Assembly (NCBI RefSeq): GCF_932526225.1
Contig: NC_064034.1
Span: forward strand, 9,487,387 to 9,551,386
Source of the DNA: Nematostella vectensis
Taxonomy: Eukaryota; Cnidaria; Anthozoa; Actiniaria; Edwardsiidae
Direction: 5' to 3'
DNA: 64,000 bases
Every line of letters starts with the position of its first letter. The stretch's first letter is position 1. This document shows positions 1 to 12,300 of this stretch, one piece after another. Under the pieces are notes generated by a model. That model made no database searches. It was not told the origin of the DNA and saw only the letters and a list, made by a program, of their open reading frames with translations. The position numbers and the translations under genes were made by a program.

Positions 1-108
1 CGTATTCAATGCAAATGCATGCAAATGAAGATAAAACAATGCACCTGGCCCATTTGCATAATTTGCACTGAATACGGCTAATTGATAATACGACGTTTGA
101 ACATAGCC
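1..108. mobile_element. Foldback MITE, family A (partial at window edge)
   Basis: An inverted repeat with ends like TATTCAATGCAAAT and ATTTGCACTGAATACGG, running to GACGTTTGAACATAGCC and followed by TTA. It matches the complete copy at 14013-14153. The left end is cut by the window. The arms carry POU-type octamer cores (ATGCAAAT). Confidence 0.7.
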
Positions 109-301
109 TTAGTTGTTGGATGGATTGCCATTCAGCGTGATTATAGCGAAATTTATGAGATGAACATAAATAGTGGATAATATCTTTTTGCATAGGGTTT
201 CATAGCCTACGATACTCACGCGTCACGTAAGCCGGATCAACGGGCTTATACTACTACATCTGTCCTAAAATCTGTTGTTTAACTAGCTATGTGCACAAGT
301 G

Positions 302-3300
302 CTAGTTCTGACTCAAATCGCTTTTGACCCATCGTAGCGGGTAGACGAGTTTGGTCGCGAGGTGCCGGTTGTGCTTTTGCAGGGAGTTGTGGTGGTAGTG
401 GATGACAAGATCAGCTAATGTCGGATGAACCACAAAGTTCTCGTTTACCCCATACCGATCTCTGTCTCTGTCTTTGATCACGACGATGTGGCGAACCTTG
501 GAATCGTACCTGACAGACACAAGACTAGTCATAAGGGAGAGTACAATGGGAGAAGAGGGGTTCTCAGAGTATACAAAGGAGCCGAAAAAACGACGTGAAG
601 GTAGCCACTGAGACGGGCCCAATAAAGAGGTAGAGAGAGGGAACGGGTTCAATAAAGGGGAAGAGGGTGGGGACGGGTCCAATAAAGGGGAAGAGGGTGG
701 GGACGGGTCCAATAAAGGGGAAGAGGGTGGGGACAGGTTCAATAAAGGGGAAGAGGGTGGGAACGGGTCCAATAAAGGGGAAGAGGGTGGGGACGGGTTC
801 AATAAAGGGGAAGAGGGTGGGGACGGGTCCAATAAAGGGGAAGAGGGTGGGGACGGGTCCAGTAAAGGGGAAGAGGGTGGGGACGGGTCCAATAAAGGGG
901 AAGAGGGTGGGGACGGGTTCAATAAAGGGGAAGAGGGTGGGAACGGGTCCAATAAAGGGGAAGAGGGTAGGGACGGGTTCAATAAAGGAGAAGAGGGTGG
1001 GGACGGGTTCAATGAAGGGGAAGAGGGTGGGGACGGGTTCAATGAAGGGGAAGAGGGTGGGGACGGGTCCAATAAAGGGGAAGAGGGTAGGGACGGGTTC
1101 AATAAAGAGTAAGAGGGTGGGGACGGGTCCAATAAAGGGGGAGAGGGTGGGGACGGGTCCAATAAAGGGGAAGAGGGTGGGGACGGGTTCAAAAAAGGGG
1201 AAGAGGGTGGGGACGGGTTCAATAAGGAGGTAGAGGGTGAAGACAGGTTCAATAAAGAGGAAGAGGGTGGGGACGGGTTCAAAAAAGGGGAAGAGGGTGG
1301 GGACGGGTTCAATAAAGAGGTAGAGGGTGAAGACAGGTTCAATAAAGGGGAAGAGGGTGGGGACGGGTCCAATAAAGGGGAAGAGGGTGGGGATAGGTCC
1401 CGTAAAGGAGAAGAGGGTGGGGACGGGTCCAATAAAGGTGAAGAGGTGGGGACGGGTCCAATAAAGGGGGAGAGGGTGGGGACGGGTCCAATAAAGGGGA
1501 AGAGGGTGGGGACGGGTTCAATGAAGGGGAAGAGGGTGGGGACGGGTCCAATAAAGGGGAAGAGGGTGGGGACGGGTCCAAAAAAGGGGAAGAGGGTGGG
1601 GACGGGTCCAAAAAAGGGGAAGAGGGTGGGGACGGGTCCAATAAAGGGGAAGAGGGTGGGGACGGGTTCAATAAGGAGGTAGAGGGTGAAGACAGGTTCA
1701 ATAAAGAGGAAGAGGGTGGGGACGGGTTCAAAAATGGGGAAGAGGGTGGGGACGGGTTCAATAAAGAGGTAGAGGGTGAAGACAGGTTCAATAAAGGGGA
1801 AGAGGGTGGGGACGGGTCCAATAAAGGGGAAGAGGGTGGGGATAGGTCCCGTAAAGGAGAAGAGGGTGGGGACGGGTCCAATAAAGGTGAAGAGGTGGGG
1901 ACGGGTCCAATAAAGGGGGAGAGGGTGGGGACGGGTCCAATAAAGGGGAAGAGGGTGGGGACGGGTTCAATAAAGGGGAAGAGGGTGGGGACGGGTTCAA
2001 TAAAGGGGAAGAGGGTGGGAACGGGTCCAATAAAGGGGAAGAGGGTGGGGACGGGTTCAATGAAGGGGAAGAGGGTGAGGACGGGTTCAATAAAGAGGAA
2101 GAGGGTGGGGACGGGTTCAAAAAAGGGGAAGAGGGTGGGGACGGGTTCAATAAAGAGGTAGAGGGTGAAGACGGGTTCAATAAAGAGGTAGAGAGAGGGA
2201 ACGGGTTCAATAAAGGGGAAGAGGGTGGGGACGGGTACAATAAAGGGGAAGAGGGTGGGGACGGGTTCAATAAAGGGGAAGAGGGTGGGGATAGGTCCCG
2301 TAAAGGAGAAGAGGGTGGGGACGGGTCCAATAAAGGTGAAGAGGGTGGGGACGGGTCCAATAAAGGGGAAGAGGGTGGGGACGGGTTCAATAAAGGGGAA
2401 GAGGGTGGGGACGGGTCCAATAAAGGGGAAGAGGGTGGGGACGGGTCCAATAAAGGGGAAGAGGGTGGGGACGGGTTCAATAAAGAGGTAGAGGGTGGGG
2501 ACGGGTTCAATGAAGGGGAAGAGGGTGGGGACGGGTCAAATAAAGGGGAAGAGGGTGGGGACGGGTTCAATAAAGGGGAAGAGGGTGGGGACGGGTCCAA
2601 TAAAGGGGAAGAGGGTGAAGACGGGTTCAATAAAGAGGAAGAGGGTGGGGACGGGTCCAATAAAGGGGAAGAGGGTGGGAACGGGTTCAAAAAAGGGGAA
2701 GAGGGTGGGGACGGGTCCAATAAAGAGGTAGAGGGTGAAGACGGGTTCAATAAAGAGGTAGAGAGAGGGAACGGGTTCAATAAAGGGGAAGAGGGTGGGG
2801 ACGGGTCCAATAAAGGGGAAGAGGGTGGGGACGGGTTCAATAAAGGGGAAGAGGGTGGGGATGGGTCCAATAAAAGGGAAGAGGGTGGGGACGGGTTCAA
2901 TAAAGAGTAAGAGGGTGGGGACGGGTTCAATGAAGGGGAAGAGGGTGGGGACGGGTCCAATAAAGGGGAAGAGGGTGGGGACGGGTTCAATAAAGAGTAA
3001 GAGGGTGGGGACGGGTCCAATAAAGGGAGAGAGGGTGGGGACGGGTCCAATAAAGAGGAAGAGGGTGGGGACGGGTTCAAAAAAGGGGAAGAGGGTGGGG
3101 ACGGGTTCAATAAGGAGGTAGAGGGTGAAGACAGGTTCAATAAAGAGGAAGAGGGTGGGGACGGGTTCAAAAAAGGGGAAGAGGGTGGGGACGGGTTCAA
3201 TAAAGAGGTAGAGGGTAAAGACAGGTTCAATAAAGGGGAAGAGGGTGGGGACGGGTCCAATAAAGGGGAAGAGGGTGGGGATAGGTCCCATAAAGGAGAA

Positions 3301-6300
3301 GAGGGTGGGGACGGGTCCAATAAAGGTGAAGAGGTGGGGACGGGTCCAATAAAGGGGGAGAGGGTGGGGACGGGTCCAATAAAGGGGAAGAGGGTGGGGA
3401 CGGGTTCAATGAAGGGGAAGAGGGTGGGGACGGGTCCAATAAAGGGGAAGAGGGTGGGGACGGGTCCAAAAAAGGGGAAGAGGGTGGGGACGGGTCCAAA
3501 AAAGGGGAAGAGGGTGGGGACGGGTCCAATAAAGGGGAAGAGGGTGGGGACGGGTTCAATAAGGAGGTAGAGGGTGAAGACAGGTTCAATAAAGAGGAAG
3601 AGGGTGGGGACGGGTTCAAAAATGGGAAAGAGGGTGGGGACGGGTTCAATAAAGAGGTAGAGGGTGAAGACAGGTTCAATAAAGGGGAAGAGGGTGGGGA
3701 CGGGTCCAATAAAGGGGAAGAGGGTGGGGATAGGTCCCGTAAAGGAGAAGAGGGTGGGGACGGGTCCAATAAAGGTGAAGAGGTGGGGACGGGTCCAATA
3801 AAGGGGGAGAGGGTGGGGACGGGTCCAATAAAGGGGAAGAGGGTGGGGACGGGTTCAATAAAGGGGAAGAGGGTGGGGACGGGTTCAATAAAGGGGAAGA
3901 GGGTGGGAACGGGTCCAATAAAGGGGAAGAGGGTGGGGACGGGTTCAATGAAGGGGAAGAGGGTGGGGACGGGTTCAATAAAGAGGAAGAGGGTGGGGAC
4001 GGGTTCAAAAAAGGGGAAGAGGGTGGGGACGGGTTCAATAAAGAGGTAGAGGGTGAAGACGGGTTCAATAAAGAGGTAGAGAGAGGGAACGGGTTCAATA
4101 AAGGGGAAGAGGGTGGGGACGGGTCCAATAAAGGGGAAGAGGGTGGGGACGGGTTCAATAAAGGGGAAGAGGGTGGGGATAGGTCCCGTAAAGGAGAAGA
4201 GGGTGGGGATGGGTCCAATAAAGGTGAAGAGGGTGGGGACGGGTCCAATAAAGGGGAAGAGGGTGGGGACGGGTTCAATAAAGGGGAAGAGGGTGGGGAC
4301 GGGTCCAATAAAGGGGAAGAGGGTGGGGACGGGTCCAATAAAGGGGAAGAGGGTGGGGACGGGTTCAATAAAGAGGTAGAGGGTGGGGACGGGTTCAATG
4401 AAGGGGAAGAGGGTGGGGACGGGTCAAATAAAGGGGAAGAGGGTGGGGACGGGTTCAATAAAGGGGAAGAGGGTGGGGACGGGTCCAATAAAGGGGAAGA
4501 GGGTGAAGACGGGTTCAATAAAGAGGAAGAGGGTGGGGACGGGTCCAATAAAGGGGAAGAGGGTGGGAACGGGTTCAAAAAAGGGGAAGAGGGTGGGGAC
4601 GGGTCCAATAAAGAGGTAGAGGGTGAAGACGGGTTCAATAAAGAGGTAGAGAGAGGGAACGGGTTCAATAAAGGGGAAGAGGGTGGGGACGGGTCCAATA
4701 AAGGGGAAGAGGGTGGGGACGGGTTCAATAAAGGGGAAGAGGGTGGGGATGGGTCCAATAAAAGGGAAGAGGGTGGGGACGGGTTCAATAAAGAGTAAGA
4801 GGGTGGGGACGGGTCCAATAAAGGGGAAGAGGGTAGGGACGGGTTCAATAAAGGGGAAGAGGGTGGGGACGGGTTCAATAAAGGGGAAGAGGGTGGGGAC
4901 GGGTTCAATAAAGAGTAAGAGGGTGGGGACGGGTTCAATAAAGGGGAAGAGGGTGGGGACGGGTTCAATAAAGAGTAAGAGGGTGAGGACGGGTCCAATA
5001 AAGGGGAAGAGGGTGGGGACGGGTTTAATAAAGCAAAAGAGGCTAGGTACTAGGAAGGGGTTAGGGAGGTTGGCACTCAAGTAAACTCCAAATGAATTCA
5101 GTCATGTTTTCTCTTGTTGTAACGGGTGTAAACTCACGATAAGCTGACAGCGTAATCCCCGGGTCGGTTGATGCTTTCTCTGATCATGAAAGTACCATCA
5201 GGACATCCGCTCAGCAGATGCTCGACTTCAGTTCTGCGTCAAATAAAAACATGGGCTTATGGACATATCATTGCACTACAACATTGGTTTTGCAATACCA
5301 ATATCTGTGATAATTGCTTTTGGTACTTCTCAATGAAGGAGTACTTGAAATAATCCTGCTATTATGAAAAAAACATATCCTTCCTTTTACACAAAGAGAA
5401 AGAATTTTGTTGAATAGTGAGAGGGACAAAGTAAAACTGACACTGGTACACAAGCTTTAATCTATTCTCAAAAAACTGATCCTGCTAGTCAAACATCCTC
5501 AAGTCTTCGAAAAGGGAAATAATACTTTACCTGGAGAGCCTGCCAAATAACCAGTTTTCCTCGCTCATATCGATATCTGGCACTTGATAAACGCTAGAAA
5601 AAGAACAGGGTGTTTCTCATTTCCATGGTCAAATGTGTGAATGTGTTACCAATGCATGCTCACCCCTCATTGACGATTTCTTGGACTTCGTCTTGCGTGA
5701 CACCCTGCTCCATAAGTACTCTGGGGAAAAAAAAAGAAATTAAATAAAGAAAGCAAAAAACAAATCTACATGTACAATGTTCTCTTTGTGCGTCTTGTTT
5801 CTATTGCTTATCACAGGGCCTGTTTCTCTCTAAGTTTAGTTGAGTACTGTAGAGAAAGACTTGGGGTAAACTGAAGAAGATTGCCAAAAGTTGGTCACGG
5901 TAAGAAGACTGCATACTTACTCCATATACTGTTGCTTTTTGCGCTGTAGCTCTATGATTTTTGGTCTAAGGCTGTTCATACGCTTGTCTGCAAGTCGGTT
6001 GTCCTGTGTCTTGTTCGAGAGTTCGCGCTCGGAGTTCCCAAGCTCTAACTTAGCATCATTCAACCGATGCTTCAAAAGCTCGTAGTTCTGCCGCAACCTG
6101 TGGCAGGATAAACAGGGTTCTGAAGGAGGGTACAAATCCCGTTTCCCGCCCGTTATTCTCGCAAAATCCAGGTGGCTGTACTGTATATTATACAAGGGAG
6201 GGGGGCTGAGAAGAGGGTCTAAATTTAGAAGGGGTAGAAGTCCTAGAAAGTGAAGTCCGCTGAGCAGATGGTTTGAAGTTTGATGCTATTAAAAAGCTCT

Positions 6301-9300
6301 TAAAATGCGAAAAAAATACAGATTAACAAAAAGAGAATTTAAAAATCCCGTTCCCGTTGAAGCATGTTGATTTCCGTTCCCGGTAGACAAATCCCGTTCC
6401 CTGTAACCCTAATCCCGTTTTCCCGGCTCCAAATAAGGCGAATCCCAGCTCCCGTTTTACCCCTTCAGGACTCCCAATAAACATTAAAACCTTGAAAGAA
6501 GGCTAGGGGACATATTCAGAGAAATTTTCGCCGGTTTTTATTGGAAGACAGAATTATTTAACACATTGACCCCTCAACCGGCCTGTACCGGCTTTGGGAA
6601 GTACCCACAACCCAAAAAATTCATAAATTCAAAATAAACACAACAAGATGAAGATACTCAGGCATCAGTCTAAGGGATAAATGGTCTTGCAGATATGCAT
6701 CCAACCAAGGTGTTGGCATCTACTCTTAAGCCAAATAATAGCACAGGTTTTTGACAAATCTCAAATCGAACAAGGAGAGAAAAGCAGAATCACCCCTCTC
6801 AATAAAACGCTCAAAATACCACACAAGGGAGAGAGATCAGCAAACACAGCTCAAGACACAAATAGATACCTTTATTCTGATCCTCCAGGTACATTTCCTT
6901 GGCCTCAAAACACAATGTCCATTCCTTGAAGGATTGTACAACCACGAAAATATCTTTACGTATTGCAAAGCATTCTGGGAGATCCAGGGGAAAATTCACG
7001 AGGGGAGGGCCAGTCAACACTCCTCTCCCCAAAGTCAGATGGTTTTTTATAAGTCTTTTCACCCCGAAGCCAAACGAATCAATTCCAGGCCATACAGACC
7101 CAGAATAGCAGTGAAAACAATTTTGGAATCAATTTGGTTTCAGAAAAGACACCATTTAGGAGAGCTGTGGTGATTCATTAGAAAATTATTTTCTCATCCG
7201 GGCAAAGCCAAACAAGAAAAAATCATCATGAATCCACCTTTGCTTGCAAATATCCATAAGCAAAGCACTCAATTATGCCCCAAAAGACTTCATGATGTCC
7301 TGAGACACTCTCCTAATATGCTCATAGCTGTATTTTTGATGAAAAATACAAGCAACCATCAACTTGTGCTGGCTTCAGCACATCGACGAGGGATTAAAAG
7401 TGGGGACCGCAAAGCACTGTTGGAAAGCTTGGATACCGCTGACTAGGTGCAGCTGTGTTTGACTTTGACGGGCTGTATAAAACTCAGAATAGGGGGGGAG
7501 GTATCTGTTTTCAGTCTGTTTTTTGTAAATTCAGCTCCAAAAAAGCCAGGAGTCAATGGGTTAAAGAAATTTCGAAATATCTATCAGTTTTAAAAAAAGC
7601 CTCCCCAAATCAGCCGATGGAAATGGATGCTTTCTCCCGCTGACAAAATGGCGGGTGGCCCTTTAATAACGGGATCAAGGGCTAACTTACAGGCCTCGGT
7701 GCTCTGGAGATGCCTCGCGCTGGAAGTGCTCGTGAAGTCTCAACTGTTCCTCGATCATCGAAATGACCGATCGCTGAGCTTCCAAAATCATCTGCAGGTC
7801 TGCGATTTCCTGAAGACAATGAAGAATTACAGGTCACATAGCCGTAAAGCCAATCGTATCATTTTTCCTAACACCAGAAGACATGGTAAGAGTTAAGGCC
7901 GAGTCAAGCACATGTTTTGCACTTTTTCTCGCCAAATGCCACATTCCCCGCCAAATGTGCTAATTTACGTTATCGCTAGTACCTCAAACCAGTAATGGCT
8001 AACCGCGGTTTGCCGTTTTCTGTTAATTCTGAAAACGCAATTGCTAAATGTCTCTACTATCTACATACCTCAGACGAATCAGTGTAGTGCTTGTATAGCT
8101 TTTCGTACTCAGTAGAGCTGCCCATAAATTCTTTGTTAATGTCCACAAGGTCTCCCACCATTTTAGTCATATACTCGTCGTTTTTCTCTGGCGGAACCTC
8201 TCCTTCCTCCTGAGGAACGAAATAAAAACAACGTAATTACCTCTCTATCGCATGCGCATGATATACCGCTGACAAAAAAATAATAAAGAAGCAAAATACT
8301 ACACAAGCAATCACATAATTTTTGGGTGACAAATTCGCCCAGCTTTTGGCTATGAAAAACAACATCTACAAAATGCAACTTATTCAGTGCTTACCATACT
8401 CGGGGACCCAGGGTGTCGCGGAGATCAGGCACACAGGGAGCACTTTCTCGCGCGCTCCCTGTGTACCTGACCTCCGCGATGCCCTGGGTCCCCGAGGATG
8501 AGTGCTTACAAATCAACCAGGAAATTTCTGTCAGAAAGGGTTTATTTTCATTTCTGTTTTTATTTTGGCAAGAGTTGGCAACTTAAAAATTCATGTGATT
8601 TCTAAGTGCAGGTCGCCTATTGTGGCTTGAAAGCATGTGCAGAATCAACTGCCTTGAGAAATAACCAGGGCACAAAATACTACCAAGAAAATTTTAGCTT
8701 TGACGCATGCGCCGGATCAGACACTTACAATAAATAAAGAGGACACACAATGAGAAATAGAAGCCATTACGCATGCGCTGTACCTGCTCAAACCGTGATA
8801 ACGGGTGAGCGAGTTTAACATCAAGTTTTGGGTTATACTGCGCCAGCGACCGGTCCTTGTAGTATGACACCAAATCGATGACAGACTTGAAGGTAAGCGG
8901 CTCAGAAAAGCCATACTTGCCATCCTTGTACATGATGCGAATCAACTTGATAACCCCACCCTTCCTGCCGAGACATACACAGAACTCTCTTTAAGTCGAG
9001 GCATGCAATTCATTTGTGGCAAAACATGGGAACATTGGCCCTATTAGTTATCTTATGAGTAAGGAGATATGATAGTTAAAAGATCAGGAGTTAGCAAAGA
9101 AAAGAAGACTGTAATAACACCAATCAATATGTACAGTGAAGTATGCGTAATTTATTGACCTAATACAATAGATTCTGCTGGGATGACAAAATGGGGCTGA
9201 CAGAGAACCCTAAACGTCTCACTTACATCAAGGTCAACGTGTATTCCCCGGGGAATCTCTTGGAGTCGCGTACAATAAATGTACCATCCTCTGTGTCTCG

Positions 9301-12300
9301 CATTCGAGCATTGACCGCCTCCCTGTAATAGAATAAAGTCTTATAACACCCGCCTACCTGGGCGTGACTGTGATACGACACCTCCCTCAGGTGCGCACCT
9401 ACATTAGGGGGATTCACTTCTTTTTGAAAATCCTTCTTTGTTCCCCTCAGCAATTCCTGTATCTTCTTGTGTAACTTATCAAATCAAGCATTTCAAATAT
9501 CATGATGGTGTTTGTTGCAAAGTCAAAGCTCTCTGTGATACTCTTGCAAGAAGACAGCACAATAGAGAGACATATTAAAAATCCTTATTTCAACATTTTG
9601 TCAAGCTCTGTATTCATTCCATCTAGCAAGAAAATACAAAGTTATGCTAACCAGCATTGTTTTATTCCCTTGTACCTTGGGTAACAGAGTGTCCAACTTC
9701 TTTCAATAACACCAAACCACCGCTACAAGAGAACTTGCAGACACTGGTACCTAGGGTAATTCCCAGGGATTTCCACATAAAATTGAGGTGATGATGTCCA
9801 GCAATCTTATTCTGTTAAAGGTATGCTACACTGTCCACGAAAGAGGACGTTATGATGTGCTAGTTACAGAATTTACACTTACTTGCTTGCCTCGCCCCAG
9901 TACCACTCAGCCTTCTTGAGCTCTGTGAGGTCTTGGCCAGTTGACTCCAGTGAGGGGGCTCGGCAGACTGACCCAAGCCGGGCCGGGCGTGGTGGCACCA
10001 CTACAGACAAAGAGACAAAGGCAATGGAAATGATTGTTTGGTATTTGTGTAGCACAAATCAAGGTCACGAGACAAGATCAAATGCGCTTCAGATGTGAAT
10101 GAATTTACTTGTCATTTTGCAGATATGGACTACTATATGCAATCATGCAAGTAAGCACTGTCAATAAAAAATGGTAAAAGGGGTCAGCGTCCCCAGAGGA
10201 TCTTTAATGTTAATCGTTACAGGTTAATAAAGTATGATGAGAGAGTCAGGATTTGGAATGGGGTTTGAACTTGCTTGAGAGACAAAGCCGATACTACATG
10301 ACACTATTTGCTGACCTGGTGGCGACTGTGCAGGTAGGTCTTTGGCCCATTCCCCTTCAGTGATCAACAAATCCAGTAGACGAATTTGGGTCTCATGATT
10401 CAAAGCAAGTTTCCTGAAATACAATTCCAGAATACAATACATAAAAATACAATTTAGTGTATATTAATTTGTTATGGTAAACCAGAAACTGGAATTCTAC
10501 TCCGCCAAATATTTGTCTTTAATAAGACTTCTTCAGGGCACTGAATAAGTCTTATTAAAGACATAAATTTGGCAGAGTCGAGTTCCAGTTTTTGGTGTAT
10601 TGTATTTATTATTCTGATTCATGAACACGACTATTTGGGCCTTTTGTATTAATTTGTTATGGAATGTTGCTGCTTTATTTATGTAGAGTTAAAGCAATAT
10701 TTCATTACATACATCAGTTCGTTAGGTTTGGGGCGCAGAAGAATACTAGCAAACACAACGGCAAGAGATCTGGAAGACATCTTATTCTTGTCCTGATGTT
10801 TAGAGACCCTGTAAAGAATGGAAAGAAGAATTCTCACAGATAACATAATATCCTACAATTTTGTTGGTCATGCTTGAGACTCTAGATACATGAATGATTA
10901 TATTTGGGGTACAAGCAGTTCTAACAATGGAACAGAGGAACTGATATTCTTTAAGAAATGGGTATGGAAAAGGGGAATAACATCTATTTTCTCTTTCAAA
11001 GAGATTGTAAAACCATTCAACTCACTTGAATAAGTGTTTCATTAAATACTCAATCACAGATTTGTGTTCTTTTGGAAGAGAATTAATCTCTTTCAACAGA
11101 TTCCCAAAGCCATCATTTTCGTTGGCTGAAACAAATAACAGAAAAATAGTTGCAAATATAATATGTAAACATGGATAATTTTGTGTGCAATAATTTTAAA
11201 GACTGTCCTCTCTCTCTCTTTTTGAAAGCTTTTAACACAAACGGAAAGGATGAAAAGCAGTGTCTATAACTTACTTTTAAATATTTGGATAAAAGTAGAA
11301 TATTTCTCCTCAGTAAAGAGAGATGTTGGGAGCTCCTGGAAGTACATTTTGAGCACAGTGGCTATGCAGTGAGGGTCATTCCACTCTTCATCTCTCATGT
11401 TCACATTTGCAGGGTCTGGAATAACAACAACATGCCATTATTGTTTATATGCTATGCCCTTCTGGTATCTCTTGATGCCAAAAGACATTCACTTTGTACA
11501 CAATTAATGGCTTCATAAGATAAAAACACAGTCATTTTATAAGTAATTAAGTCATTTCATTTACAATTTACCAAATTTTCATTTTAAACATTTATAACTG
11601 CAACAGATTTTTTTTCTAGCGAAGCCATAAATTTTGAACATACATATAGAATGTCTCTGGGTTCGAGTGAAGGTTAATATTTATGAAATATGTCTTTGCA
11701 CTATATTCTTTTTTTTTGCAAAAACTTCACAGTATTTAATCATCAAGACTACAAAAAATAAGGAAATAAAAATAAATGATTGATAGATTTGTAGCCCAAC
11801 CCTTGCAAGCCTGTAGCCAGGATTTTGAGAGGGGGGGGGGGGGGGTCGTTTAACCATTTAGCGGACCATTTGATCTTAGGTAGCTTGCCCTGGCTTGCAG
11901 TGGTACTCAATTTTCTTTCATTTTCTTTCAGTCAAGTCGGATTTTTTTCCGAACCTTCCCTGGCTACAGGCCTGCCTTGATACACTATTTTGTGCAGGCG
12001 AAAAACGGTACCTTGACAGAACGCCAACCGAAGAGAGTATTTATTAGACCCTTGAGAGCTGATCAGGTAAATACTATCCACATTCATTCCTCTCTGTTCA
12101 ATGGCCTCAATACACTTCATCACACAAACAGGGGCTGGCTTGCTGGAAGGGCGGAATTGGGTTGCAAGTTCTTGACCAAACACTGGTGCTACAATAGAAA
12201 TGCCATATCAAACATGAATGCGCACTCTAAAAAGGACTTGCCTTAGGCAAGCTGTCTTTCAACATTTGCTTTCACTGAGTGTTGGGCTTCATATAGAAAG

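Noticed and set aside
302..5084. Long open frames on both strands encoding Pro/Ser-rich (LLDPSPPSSP) or basic (GTGPIKGKRV) repeats
   Set aside because: They are translations of the 30-bp intronic minisatellite, whose length is a multiple of three and lacks stops. Only the end of the first frame (302-509) is a real exon.
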